Positions 1 to 7,327 of a DNA stretch of 9,902 nucleotides are shown in pieces. Each line of letters starts with the position of its first letter. Position 1 is the stretch's first letter. The stretch is taken from NCBI GenBank assembly GCA_027009095.1, contig JALVDG010000262.1:1-9902 (forward strand), read 5' to 3'. Under the pieces are notes generated by a model that did not search any database, had not been told where the DNA came from, and worked only from the letters and a program-made list of their open reading frames with translations. Source of the DNA: Thiotrichaceae bacterium. GTDB lineage: Bacteria > Pseudomonadota > Gammaproteobacteria > Thiotrichales > Thiotrichaceae. Position numbers and translations under genes: made by a program.

Positions 1-102
1 AACGCATACGGATTCCCTCGTTCCCATCGCTCCTGCGTGGGAACGCATAATTTGTACTTTATTGAATGCTCGATATGCATTCCCACGCTGGAGCGATGGG
101 AA
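1..102. repeat. Palindromic intergenic repeat (inverted repeat, 28-base arms)
   Basis: The arms at 21-48 and 75-102 are reverse complements at 26 of 28 positions, separated by a 26-base AT-rich spacer. The core reads TTCCCATCGCTCC/TGCGTGGGAACGCAT. The bases at 1-7 (AACGCAT) repeat the end of the left arm, so another unit probably lies just outside the window. No ORF covers it. It lies downstream of serB and could form a large hairpin in serB mRNA. Similar TTCCCACGCTGGAGCGTGGGAA repeats are, as I recall, abundant in Methylococcales and Thiotrichales genomes; this is memory and was not searched. Confidence 0.8.
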
Positions 103-153
103 TAAGGTAACATAAACAGATTTCAATAGTTTTAACTGCGTAACATCAGTTAT

Positions 154-1371
154 CTAAATATTAGAAGTCACTCTATCACTCACACCTAACAAATACAGCA
201 CACCATCTAAACCTATAGAAGAGATAGCATGTTTGGCATTTTCTTTTACCACTGGCTTAGCATGAAAAGCCACACCCAAACCTGCAATTGCTAGCATCGG
301 CAAGTCATTTGCGCCATCGCCGACAGCAATGGTTTGCTCCATTGTAATGCCCATTTTCTGTGACATTTCACGAAGTAGCTCGGCTTTTTTCTCGCCATTC
401 ACAATATCGCCTTTTACTTTACCCGTGAGTTTGCCATCGACAATATCTAACTCATTGGCAGCCACACAATCTAAACCAAATTTATCTTTTAGATGATTCG
501 CAAAATAGCTAAAGCCACCTGATAATATTCCTACCTGATAACCTAAATCTTTGAGTGTACGAATTAAACGTTCAGCACCCTCTGTTATCGGTAGTTCATC
601 GGCTATTTTCTTTAATACCGACTCATCTAATCCTTTTAAGGTAGCCAAACGACGCTCAAAGCTTTCATCAAAAGGAATCTCGCCTAGCATTGCCGACTCT
701 GTAATTGCGGCAACTTGCTCTCCAACACCTGCAGCTTTGGCTAGCTCATCCATTACCTCACATTGAATTAAGGTTGAGTCCATATCAAAAACAACAAGGC
801 GACGGTTACGTCGATAAAGATCATCGACCTGAAAGGCAACATCGACATCATCATTTTTTGTAATCGCCAATAAATCGCTTTTCAAACCAGCCAGATCGGT
901 TGTGCTCCCCCTTATTGAAAATTCAACCGATGCACGCTGAGTGCTATTTTTTTGTTGTAATGACACACGACCTGAAAGACGTGTTATATCAGCTATATCT
1001 AAACCGTAACGTGAAATGACCTCAGATATATGGCTGATGTGAGCAGCACTTAATTTTCGCCCTGATAAAGTGACAATATAACGAGGCTTGCCTTGATCTT
1101 GTACCCATTGCTCATATTCATCAGGGGTAATGACAGACAAACCTGCTTTTAGGTCATGCTCATCGGAGATAACTAATAAGGCTTTCTTAAGCGCCTCAAT
1201 TTTTATATTGCTAGGCATTTCTAACAACATACCCAATGCCAAAGTGTTGTGAATAACAGACTGACCAATATCAAGAATATTGACATCATGTTGACTTAAG
1301 ACATTCGTAAAAGCAGCAGTCACACCTGGATGATCTTGACCGTTAATGGTCAGTAATAATATTTCGCTCAT
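154..1371 (-). CDS. serB: Phosphoserine phosphatase SerB (ACT-ACT-HAD type)
   Basis: This enzyme hydrolyses O-phospho-L-serine to serine and phosphate, the last step of serine synthesis, in the cytosol. The 405 residues start with two ACT-like domains (about 1-80 and 97-180; the first opens with LLLTINGQDHPGV), followed by a HAD phosphatase domain. Visible HAD motifs are DMDST (196-200, nucleophile Asp196 and acid/base Asp198), a conserved Glu205, SGG (284-286), a lysine in GEKK (327-329) and GDGANDLPML (351-360, metal-binding Asp). It is longer than E. coli SerB (about 322 residues) and closer to the two-ACT form seen in mycobacteria and many gammaproteobacteria, where ACT domains can bind serine. 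The ATG follows the upstream gene's TGA by 6 bases. The AAAGG at 1375-1379 overlaps that stop and leaves only a short spacer, which suggests translational coupling. No clear terminator follows. Confidence 0.96.
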   Translation of the reverse strand: MSEILLLTINGQDHPGVTAAFTNVLSQHDVNILDIGQSVIHNTLALGMLLEMPSNIKIEALKKALLVISDEHDLKAGLSVITPDEYEQWVQDQGKPRYIVTLSGRKLSAAHISHISEVISRYGLDIADITRLSGRVSLQQKNSTQRASVEFSIRGSTTDLAGLKSDLLAITKNDDVDVAFQVDDLYRRNRRLVVFDMDSTLIQCEVMDELAKAAGVGEQVAAITESAMLGEIPFDESFERRLATLKGLDESVLKKIADELPITEGAERLIRTLKDLGYQVGILSGGFSYFANHLKDKFGLDCVAANELDIVDGKLTGKVKGDIVNGEKKAELLREMSQKMGITMEQTIAVGDGANDLPMLAIAGLGVAFHAKPVVKENAKHAISSIGLDGVLYLLGVSDRVTSNI

Positions 1372-1377
1372 AGCCTT

Positions 1378-1857
1378 TCATTCTTTATGTGGAGGTGATT
1401 GGAGCGCTAGAAACTTCTGCCAAACATCACTCGGTGTCCATTGCGCTAAAACTAGCATTTCGCCAGCATCTTGCTTTAAAACATGACGCTGATAATGAGA
1501 GATAAAAGCAGATGCGCGCCAATTATAAGCACAATGTAGCCACACTTTTTCGCCTTCTAGCACTTCCATTAAACGCAAAAATAATCTCAGGTGTTTGCTA
1601 GTCGGCGCATCAAAAGGGACTGGAATATGAAAATAATTCATACCTGCTTCACTCACAATACCGCCCTCTTCGTATAAGGCATCGCTTGAGTCGTGCATCG
1701 CAAGATTAATAACAGCGGTATAGCCTGCCGCGGCAATCGCCTCAAACTGCATCGGTGTGGGCTGTCCTGAAGTGGCTATATTTTTATTGATAGGTATATA
1801 GTTAAAGCATTGTGTTTCTGGCTTATTGTCATCTTGGTATTTGCTGATGCTTTTCAT
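1378..1857 (-). CDS. DUF442 / tyrosine-phosphatase-like protein
   Basis: The product has 159 residues and no signal peptide, so it is probably cytosolic. It has the layout of the small phosphatase family related to DUF442 (beta-lactamase-hydrolase-like): the SGQP motif at 30-33, an AGYTAVINL strand at 44-52, a conserved PVPFDAPT segment around 79-86 with Asp83 as a possible general acid, and an active-site-like loop HCAYNWRAS (108-116). Cys109 and Arg114 would be nucleophile and phosphate-binding Arg. The loop is CX4R, one residue shorter than the CX5R of classical tyrosine phosphatases; I recall the same short loop in DUF442 proteins. The substrate is unknown. It is upstream of serB with a 6-base gap, so the two are likely co-transcribed, but a role in serine metabolism is only a guess. 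The ATG at 1857 has only a weak GGGT-type ribosome site. Activity has to be treated as unproven. Confidence 0.8.
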   Translation of the reverse strand: MKSISKYQDDNKPETQCFNYIPINKNIATSGQPTPMQFEAIAAAGYTAVINLAMHDSSDALYEEGGIVSEAGMNYFHIPVPFDAPTSKHLRLFLRLMEVLEGEKVWLHCAYNWRASAFISHYQRHVLKQDAGEMLVLAQWTPSDVWQKFLALQSPPHKE

Positions 1858-1949
1858 ATGCTAGTACCCAAAGGTGTAGCAGGATAAATTATTTTTTGTA
1901 ATAACAGACATGAATTGACCAGAGCTTCCTTTAAGAGTAGTAATATCAG

Positions 1950-1969
1950 CCTATGATTTTAAGCATAGG
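1950..1969. repeat. Small hairpin between hemN and the phosphatase-like gene
   Basis: CCTATG (1950-1955) pairs with CATAGG (1964-1969) across an 8-base loop. It lies downstream of the hemN stop and upstream of the phosphatase-like gene, both on the minus strand. No T-run follows on either strand, so it is not a convincing intrinsic terminator. It may only be a weak pause or mRNA-end structure. Confidence 0.3.
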
Positions 1970-2017
1970 GGGTGGGCTTTACAAACGGTTTTTCATTTCT
2001 CAGTTTGATAGCCTATA

Positions 2018-3397
2018 TTATATCGCCTTAGAAAACTGCTGTGTTTTACTTTGCTTTTTTTGATAGACATCAAACACCATGCAAATATTGCGTATTAATA
2101 AGCGTCCTGTCTCGCTGACTACTATTTTATTGTTTTCTAGTGTTAATAAATTATCGTCTGCCATGGTTGTTAATGCGTTTAGCTCAGGGGCGAAATATTC
2201 TGCAAAATGAATATCAAACTTATTTTCGATGATTTGGAAATCAAGTTTAAAGTGACAACTGAGTTGTTGGATTATTTGGTGACGTATTAAGTCATCGCCT
2301 GTTGAGGCTATGCCGCGAACAATCGGTAGATGTTTAGCATCAATTTTTTGATAATAAGCGTCTAAGTCTTTTTCATTTTGACTATAAGCATGGTCAACAT
2401 TGCTAATGGCGCTTACACCCATTGCGACAAGATCACAATCAGCATGGGTGGTGTAACCTTGGAAGTTACGGTGTAAAGAGCCTTCGCGTTGGGCTTTGGC
2501 AAGCTCGTCGTTGGGCTTGGCAAAATGATCCATACCAATATAGACGTAATCAGCGTCGATTAATGCTGCGATACTTTGTTGCAGAATAATCAGTTTATCG
2601 GCGGCTTTCGGTAGTTCGTTTTCATTAATACGGCGTTGTGGCTTAAAGAGGTGTGGGAGGTGGGCGTAGTTAAAGATGGATAATCTATCGGGAGATAATT
2701 CGATAACACGTTGTAAGGTCTCGGCAAAGCTGTCGATGGTTTGTAGCGGTAGACCATAGATAAGATCGACACTAATTGAGTGTGCCTTATTGTCTCGGCA
2801 GGCATCAATAATCGCCTTGGTGTCTTCGATGGGTTGAATACGATTAACGGCTTTTTGTACTACGTCATTGATATCTTGCACACCAAGGCTAAAACGGTTA
2901 AAACCGACATCACGCAATAGTTTAATCGTGTCGGGGGTGACGCTTCGTGGGTCAATTTCAATGGAGTAATCACCGCTATCATCATCTAATAAATTAAATG
3001 ATTTGCGCGTATAAGCCATTAAGTCGCTAATTTGTTGATGATTTAAAAAAGTAGGCGTGCCACCACCCCAGTGTAGTTGATCAACAATGCGTGAGTTATC
3101 AAAAAGTGCTGCTTGCATGTCGATTTCGCGGTATAAATAATCGAGGTATTCGTCTGCTTTGGAGTAGTCTTTGGTGGCGATTTTATTGCAAGCGCAGTAA
3201 AAACAAACGGTATCGCAAAAAGGGATGTGAAAGTATAAGGAGAGGGGCGTAGCGTGTGTATTACTGTTTTTTGCATGGTGTAAATAATCTGCCTCAGAAA
3301 AATCTGTGCTAAAGGCAACCGCAGTAGGATAAGATGTGTAGCGTGGAGCGGTGGTGTTGTAGCGTTTGATTTTTTCAGCATCAAATTTTATGTTCAT
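2018..3397 (-). CDS. hemN: Oxygen-independent coproporphyrinogen III oxidase HemN
   Basis: HemN is a cytosolic radical-SAM enzyme that decarboxylates coproporphyrinogen III to protoporphyrinogen IX without oxygen, for haem synthesis. The product is 459 residues, like E. coli HemN (457), and similar over its whole length. It has PRYTSYPTA near the N-terminus, the radical-SAM cysteines CX3CX2C plus a fourth Cys (61, 65, 68, 70; CDTVCFYCAC), GGGTP at 111-115, the DLIYGLP segment, GMDHFAKPNDELA, HRNFQGYTTH and the C-terminal GRLLIRNICMVFD. These distinguish it from HemW-like paralogues. The ATG at 3397 is preferred: homology begins there, AAGGA sits at 3409-3413 (11-base spacer), and the predicted transcript starts near 3440. 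A longer frame back to a TTG at 3463 would add 22 unconserved residues and run above that start. An FNR-type box upstream suggests anaerobic induction. Confidence 0.97.
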   Translation of the reverse strand: MNIKFDAEKIKRYNTTAPRYTSYPTAVAFSTDFSEADYLHHAKNSNTHATPLSLYFHIPFCDTVCFYCACNKIATKDYSKADEYLDYLYREIDMQAALFDNSRIVDQLHWGGGTPTFLNHQQISDLMAYTRKSFNLLDDDSGDYSIEIDPRSVTPDTIKLLRDVGFNRFSLGVQDINDVVQKAVNRIQPIEDTKAIIDACRDNKAHSISVDLIYGLPLQTIDSFAETLQRVIELSPDRLSIFNYAHLPHLFKPQRRINENELPKAADKLIILQQSIAALIDADYVYIGMDHFAKPNDELAKAQREGSLHRNFQGYTTHADCDLVAMGVSAISNVDHAYSQNEKDLDAYYQKIDAKHLPIVRGIASTGDDLIRHQIIQQLSCHFKLDFQIIENKFDIHFAEYFAPELNALTTMADDNLLTLENNKIVVSETGRLLIRNICMVFDVYQKKQSKTQQFSKAI

Positions 3398-3446
3398 CGT
3401 TGTTTTTGTCCTTTTGGGATGAGGAAGGAGGGGGGGATTCGACGTT

Positions 3447-3452
3447 AGCATA
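3447..3452 (-). promoter_or_regulatory. Candidate -10 element of the hemN promoter
   Basis: On the minus strand this reads TATGCT. Its first base lies about 30 bases from the centre of the FNR-type box at 3476-3489, the geometry of a class II FNR promoter (box near -41.5). It predicts transcription from about 3440 and a leader of about 43 bases. TATATT at 3463-3468 is a better hexamer but would place the box too close. The assignment rests on spacing and is inference. Confidence 0.5.
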
Positions 3453-3475
3453 GGGCAGTGCAAATATAATTGACA

Positions 3476-3489
3476 TTGATACCTGTCAA
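3476..3489. promoter_or_regulatory. FNR/Anr/Dnr-type box upstream of hemN
   Basis: The sequence TTGATACCTGTCAA matches the consensus TTGAT-N4-ATCAA at 9 of 10 fixed positions; on the minus strand it reads TTGAC-N4-ATCAA. hemN is a well-known target of FNR/Anr regulators. The box centre is about 85 bases upstream of the hemN ATG. An additional TTGAC at 3470-3474 overlaps the margin. Which CRP/FNR-family member binds cannot be told from the site. Confidence 0.75.
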
Positions 3490-3541
3490 CAGAATCAAAG
3501 ATAAATTTACTCTATACTCAATATCGTCACCAAATTTAAAC

Positions 3542-3617
3542 GGTAGGGTGGATAAGTGTAGCGCATCCACCGTAATACATTGATTTTGCTGGATGCACTA
3601 TCGCTTATCCACCCTAC
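3542..3617. repeat. Palindromic intergenic repeat (GTAGGGTGGATAAG family)
   Basis: The left arm (3543-3568) and right arm (3591-3617) are inverted copies: both have GTAGGGTGGATAAG at the outer end and GCATCC at the inner end, differing only in the 6-7 bases between. The left arm also folds on itself, GGTGGAT (3547-3553) with ATCCACC (3565-3571). It lies between the divergent hemN and 3689 genes. It contains no ORF and looks like a non-autonomous REP/MITE-like element. I recall near-identical GGTGGATAAGC repeats in many gammaproteobacteria, but the family was not checked. Confidence 0.8.
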
Positions 3618-3638
3618 ACATCACGATTGGTGAAGGTA

Positions 3639-3667
3639 TTGTTATTTTCTGTTGTTTTAGATATAGG
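3639..3667 (+). promoter_or_regulatory. Candidate sigma-70 promoter for the 3689 gene
   Basis: TTGTTA (3639-3644) and TATAGG (3662-3667) each match the consensus hexamers at 4 of 6 positions and are spaced 17 bases apart. Transcription would start near 3674, giving a very short leader that still includes the ribosome site at 3678-3683. There is no FNR-type box on this side. The call is based only on hexamer match. Confidence 0.4.
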
Positions 3668-3677
3668 CTAAATTAAA

Positions 3678-3683
3678 AAGGAG
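3678..3683 (+). promoter_or_regulatory. Ribosome binding site that fixes the 3689 start
   Basis: AAGGAG here is followed by a 5-base spacer and a GTG at 3689. The alternative in-frame GTG at 3683 overlaps this site, so it cannot be the one used. This shortens the protein to 200 residues. Confidence 0.75.
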
Positions 3684-3688
3684 TGTTT

Positions 3689-4291
3689 GTGAAAAACGTA
3701 AAATATATATTAGGCTTTTTAGCCTTTCTTGTGGCAGCATTTTTTATTTACGATATAACGCTTAATAAAGAGAACCCCTGCGGTCAATTATTTGAAACCA
3801 CCAGTGCAAGTCTGACAACAAAAATAAATTTATTAAAGAAAGATAGTGCTTTAGTCATTGGACGAAATCGTATTCAAGCACTTTCGTCTTCTGCACAACA
3901 AACAGCATTAAGTTTACAGTCTTGTTGTATTGCAGCACATAGCAGTGTTATTTCTGGTGAGCAGTTTTTAGAATGTCAAGCAGGGGCTAATACTTACGCG
4001 AGTCGTTTAGATGAAATTACCATGCGCTTAGCTGAGCTAGAAAAGCAAAAAAATACCCCTATGGTGGTGGCTGCCAATGAGAGTGCGAGTGATTCAGCCA
4101 TTCGTTCATTGGAAAGTAGTGCGTTAAAAACAAATACATTACAGCCACAAGTGATGAATTCAGATAGAGTCGTAGCATCGAAGGAAAATATAGCAAAAAC
4201 AACTAAAAAGAATGAACTTGATGTTTTAATTGATAAAGCCTTGTCAGCGTCTTTGAATTTTAAAAAGAATGTAGAGAAGGTGGTTAAGTAA
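3689..4291 (+). CDS. Unrecognised membrane-anchored periplasmic protein with four cysteines
   Basis: I do not recognise this 200-residue protein. Residues 5-22 form one hydrophobic segment after two N-terminal lysines, so it is probably an inner-membrane anchor with the rest in the periplasm; no lipobox is seen. The anchor is followed by Cys31, then a largely helical region to about 120 with Cys79-Cys80 and Cys96, which could form two disulfides. That region reads like a conserved domain (IGRNRIQALSSSAQQ, then SCCIAAHS and EQFLECQAGANTYASRL). From about 122 to the end the chain is Ser/Asn/Lys-rich and low in complexity, probably disordered, with a Lys-rich tail. The gene stands alone: hemN is divergent on one side, a repeat element and topA lie on the other. 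The GTG start is chosen from the AAGGAG at 3678-3683. No function is proposed. Confidence 0.7.
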   Translation: MKNVKYILGFLAFLVAAFFIYDITLNKENPCGQLFETTSASLTTKINLLKKDSALVIGRNRIQALSSSAQQTALSLQSCCIAAHSSVISGEQFLECQAGANTYASRLDEITMRLAELEKQKNTPMVVAANESASDSAIRSLESSALKTNTLQPQVMNSDRVVASKENIAKTTKKNELDVLIDKALSASLNFKKNVEKVVK

Positions 4292-4299
4292 ATTTTGTT

Positions 4300-4440
4300 G
4301 TAACTACTCAGCTTGTGCTCTCTTTTAGCTGATTTCTGCGTTAAAAATACTCATTTATACTGATAAACTCCGCCCTTTTGCCTTGAACTCGAACAAAATA
4401 GAATACAGTCTAAATAGTTACTGATTAACTGAGTAGTTAC
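4300..4440. repeat. MITE-like element with perfect 12-base terminal inverted repeats
   Basis: GTAACTACTCAG at 4300-4311 is matched by its exact reverse complement at 4429-4440. The right end also has an internal near-copy: on the minus strand GTAACTACTCAG is followed 19 bases later by GTAACTATTTAG. The 141-bp interior has no convincing gene. The same 12-mer occurs at 7399-7410. The structure fits a small non-autonomous transposon or the fused ends of a decayed insertion sequence. I see no clear target-site duplication (the left flank ends AATTTTGTT, the right begins TCCAATTTT). Confidence 0.6.
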
Positions 4441-4643
4441 TCCAATTTTTGCTTTTTTAGTATCAAATAATTGGATAACGTCATTCTTAAAAATATAGGT
4501 GCATACTCTCCGCTCATGTCTATCTATAGAGCTTATTAGCCAAACTAGCACTCCAACAAGTTTGGTTTAATGGGTATAGTGAGTCAAGTATTTAGGGCGA
4601 TGTTAATAAGTGCTTAACTCGGTATTGCTTTACTAAGCTTCTA

Positions 4644-4700
4644 TTGACAGTGTATGGTTGCGAAAAAAATATCAGCATTTATATTTTTGTGAACTATTAT
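4644..4700 (+). promoter_or_regulatory. Candidate topA promoter region
   Basis: A perfect -35 hexamer TTGACA lies at 4644-4649, but the hexamer 17 bases on (AAATAT, 4667-4672) is a poor -10. A good -10, TATTAT, is at 4695-4700 with only a weak -35 (TCAGCA, 4672-4677) at 17 bases. Either or both could drive topA, whose ATG is at 4744. The region is very AT-rich, so chance matches are expected. Confidence 0.35.
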
Positions 4701-4743
4701 AAATGCCTAAAATTTAGTTATTTATTGTGTGAAAGATAAAATT

Positions 4744-7305
4744 ATGGGTAAAAGCCTCGTTATTGTTGAGTCTCCTGCGAAGGGAAAAACAATTGAAAAG
4801 TATTTAGGAAAAGACTTTCAAGTCTTAGCCTCCTATGGTCATGTCCGCGATTTAGTGCCTAAAACAGGCGCGATTGATACGGAAAATGGCTTTAAGATGA
4901 AATATGAAGTGATTGACCGTAATAAAAAGCATGTCGATAGAATCATCAAAGCATTAAAAAAGTGTGACAACCTCTATCTTGCGACCGACCCCGATAGAGA
5001 GGGAGAAGCAATTTCTTGGCATTTACAAGAATTACTAGAAGAGAAAGGCGCATTAGAAGGTAAAAATGTTCAGCGCGTGGTGTTTCATGAAATCACCAAA
5101 AATACGGTTCGCGATGCTGTAGCAAATCCTCGTGGCTTATCTATGGATATGGTGGATGCACAACAAGCGCGCCGTGCCTTAGATTATTTAGTGGGTTTTA
5201 ATATCTCTCCGCTGCTGTGGAAGAAAATCAAACCAGGACTCTCTGCTGGGCGTGTACAAAGCCCAGCTTTACGCATGATTGTAGAACGCGAAGAGGCAAT
5301 TGAAACCTTTGTTCCTAAGGAGTATTGGACATTACAAGGGCTTGTTGATAAAAATGGTGAGAAGTTTTCACCCAAGCTACATACTTACAAGGGTAAGGCA
5401 TTAAAGCAGTTTGATATTAATAATGAAAAAGATGCAATAGCGGTTAAAAACAAATTATTAAGTGATGCAAATGGCAAAGTGACGGTAACACGCTTAGAGA
5501 AAAAACAACGTAAGCGTCAACCAACTGCACCATTTACTACATCAACCCTGCAACAAGAGGGTGCAAGAAAGCTCTATTTTAATACACGTCGTACCATGAG
5601 CGTAGCGCAGCAGTTATACGAGGGTATCGACTTAGGTAAAGGTCCTGTTGGTTTAATCACTTATATGCGTACCGACTCGGTGACCTTGGCAACTGAAGCA
5701 ATTGACGAGTTGCGTAAGCTAATCACCCAGCGTTATGGTGCAGATTTTGTAAACCCTAAACCTCGCACGTTTAAAGCTAAATCAAAAAATGCTCAAGAGG
5801 CGCATGAGGCTATCCGTCCTACTTCTGCTTTTTATGTGCCAGAAGACATTAAAAAGCATCTTACTGATGAGCAATACAAACTCTACTCCTTAATCTGGAA
5901 GCGTACCGTTGCTTGTCAGATGATTCATGCCACGATGGATACCGTATCTGCTGATTTGTCACCAAATGATGATAGCTTCTTCCGTGCAACAGGGTCTTCA
6001 ATACGTCATGCAGGTTTTATGCGTGTGTATAAGGAAGGTCTAGACGATGGTGCAAAGGATAATAGTAAAGAAAAAATATTACCTGTGATGAAAAAGGGTG
6101 ATGTATTGGATTTACACGAAATCAGTGCAGACCAGCATTTTACTGAGCCACCGCCGCGCTTTTCTGAGGCAAGTTTAGTTAAGACCTTAGAAGAGTACGA
6201 TATTGGTCGTCCTTCGACCTACGCAAGCATTATCTCCACTTTGCAATCACGCGAGTATGTAGAGATAGAGTCACGACGTTTCCATCCAACTGATATTGGT
6301 CGAATTGTTAATCGTTTTCTCACTATGCACTTTGAGAAATATGTCGATTACGACTTTACCGCCAACCTCGAAGGGCAGCTTGATGATGTGTCTGTTGGTA
6401 AGCTTAAATGGGTTCCTCTACTAGAGTCATTCTGGAAGCCATTTCATGAGCTAGTGCTTGATAAAGATAAAAATGTAACACGTGAAGAGGTTATGCAAGC
6501 GCGTGTAATAGGTAATTGCCCAGAAACAGGCAAGCCAATCTCCGTGCGTATGGGACGCTATGGACCTTTCGTACAGCGTGGCACAAAAGACGATGAAGAA
6601 AAGCCAAAATTCGCCAGCTTGTTACCAGGTCAAAAAATGGATTCAGTCACGCTGGATGATGCAATGGTGCTATTCCAACTGCCTCGCGACTTAGGTGAAA
6701 CCCCAGAAGGCGAGAAAATGTCCACCAATTTTGGACGTTTTGGTCCCTATGTAAAATACGGTAATAAGTTTGTTTCTTTACCAAAAGATGAAGACATAAA
6801 TCCCTACACCATCACTGTAGAAAGAGCTTTAAAGTTAGTAGCCGATAAAAAACAGGCAGATCTTGATAAAATTATTGCAAACTGGGAAGAAGAGGGTATC
6901 CAAATCCTAAAAGGACGTTGGGGACCTTACATAACCGATGGCAATAAAAATGCCAAAATGCCAACCAAAGAAACTGATCCCACCACATTAACCTTAGAAG
7001 ACTGCCAAGAATTACTCGCTAAAGCCCCAGAACGTAAAGGGCGTGGTAAAAAGAAAGCCGCTGCAAAAAAGAAAACAGCAACAAAAAAACTAACGCCAAA
7101 GCAAGAAGAAGCAAAGAAAAAACGTGAAGAAAAAGCTGCGGCAAAAAAAGCAGAAAAAGCAAGGTTGAGACGTAATAAATTAGCAAGAGAACGTCGTGCG
7201 CGCATAGCCAAAGAAAAAGCGAAGGAAAAAGCCAAAGCCGAGAGAGCTGAAGCTGCGGCAAGGAAAAAAGCCGCAGATGAGAGAAGAAAAGCGGCTAAAA
7301 AATAA
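4744..7305 (+). CDS. topA: DNA topoisomerase I, zinc-ribbon-less, with basic C-terminal tail
   Basis: TopA relaxes negative supercoils by a transient 5'-phosphotyrosine strand break. The product is 853 residues from the ATG at 4744 (GAAAG at 4731-4735), which matches the usual MGKSLVIVESPAKGKT opening; a GTG at 4729 would add five residues. The Toprim domain has Glu9 and DPDRE (Asp82, Asp84, Glu86). The catalytic Tyr307 sits in GLITYMRTDS. RFSEASLVKTLEE and IGRPSTYASI are family hallmarks. The C-terminal half lacks the four-cysteine zinc ribbons of E. coli TopA. In their place are three repeats with GRYGPF (604), GRFGPY (664) and GRWGPY (724), each exactly 60 residues from the next, as in the TopA C-terminal-repeat family. 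Residues from about 760 to the end are almost entirely Lys, Ala, Arg and Glu, a histone-H1-like tail that probably binds DNA. It is monocistronic as far as can be seen. Confidence 0.97.
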   Translation: MGKSLVIVESPAKGKTIEKYLGKDFQVLASYGHVRDLVPKTGAIDTENGFKMKYEVIDRNKKHVDRIIKALKKCDNLYLATDPDREGEAISWHLQELLEEKGALEGKNVQRVVFHEITKNTVRDAVANPRGLSMDMVDAQQARRALDYLVGFNISPLLWKKIKPGLSAGRVQSPALRMIVEREEAIETFVPKEYWTLQGLVDKNGEKFSPKLHTYKGKALKQFDINNEKDAIAVKNKLLSDANGKVTVTRLEKKQRKRQPTAPFTTSTLQQEGARKLYFNTRRTMSVAQQLYEGIDLGKGPVGLITYMRTDSVTLATEAIDELRKLITQRYGADFVNPKPRTFKAKSKNAQEAHEAIRPTSAFYVPEDIKKHLTDEQYKLYSLIWKRTVACQMIHATMDTVSADLSPNDDSFFRATGSSIRHAGFMRVYKEGLDDGAKDNSKEKILPVMKKGDVLDLHEISADQHFTEPPPRFSEASLVKTLEEYDIGRPSTYASIISTLQSREYVEIESRRFHPTDIGRIVNRFLTMHFEKYVDYDFTANLEGQLDDVSVGKLKWVPLLESFWKPFHELVLDKDKNVTREEVMQARVIGNCPETGKPISVRMGRYGPFVQRGTKDDEEKPKFASLLPGQKMDSVTLDDAMVLFQLPRDLGETPEGEKMSTNFGRFGPYVKYGNKFVSLPKDEDINPYTITVERALKLVADKKQADLDKIIANWEEEGIQILKGRWGPYITDGNKNAKMPTKETDPTTLTLEDCQELLAKAPERKGRGKKKAAAKKKTATKKLTPKQEEAKKKREEKAAAKKAEKARLRRNKLARERRARIAKEKAKEKAKAERAEAAARKKAADERRKAAKK

Positions 7306-7327
7306 GGTAGTGGTTATATATTAACTG

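Larger units (their letters stand above)
4292..4743. other. Intergenic region upstream of topA
   Basis: This gap holds the bounded repeat element at 4300-4440 and, in its second half, the likely topA promoter. A minus-strand frame at 4351-4551 starts with GTG, lies partly inside the repeat and resembles nothing I know; I treat it as chance. A weak inverted pair, CCAAAC (4540-4545) with GTTTGG (4560-4565), is present. I see no tRNA-like fold, riboswitch or terminator. Confidence 0.6.

Noticed and set aside
133..152. TAACTG/CAGTTA hairpin just after serB as a terminator
   Set aside because: The stem has six AT-rich pairs and an 8-base loop, and no U-run follows in the serB direction.
551..766. 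Plus-strand 71-codon frame antisense to serB
   Set aside because: It lies fully inside the serB HAD domain with no ribosome site and no recognisable similarity.
3043..3384. Minus-strand 113-codon frame overlapping hemN
   Set aside because: It is a shifted frame within the clearly coding hemN sequence, of low-complexity composition and without a ribosome site.
4351..4551. Minus-strand 66-codon frame upstream of topA
   Set aside because: It starts with GTG without a clear ribosome site, overlaps the terminal repeat at 4429-4440, and resembles no family I know. It is probably a chance frame, or at best a relic of the element.
6927..7261. Two minus-strand frames of 102 and 80 codons rich in Phe, Leu and Ala
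   Set aside because: They are antisense to the Lys/Ala-rich topA tail. The AAA/GCA-rich codons read in reverse give Phe/Leu/Ala-rich open frames automatically.
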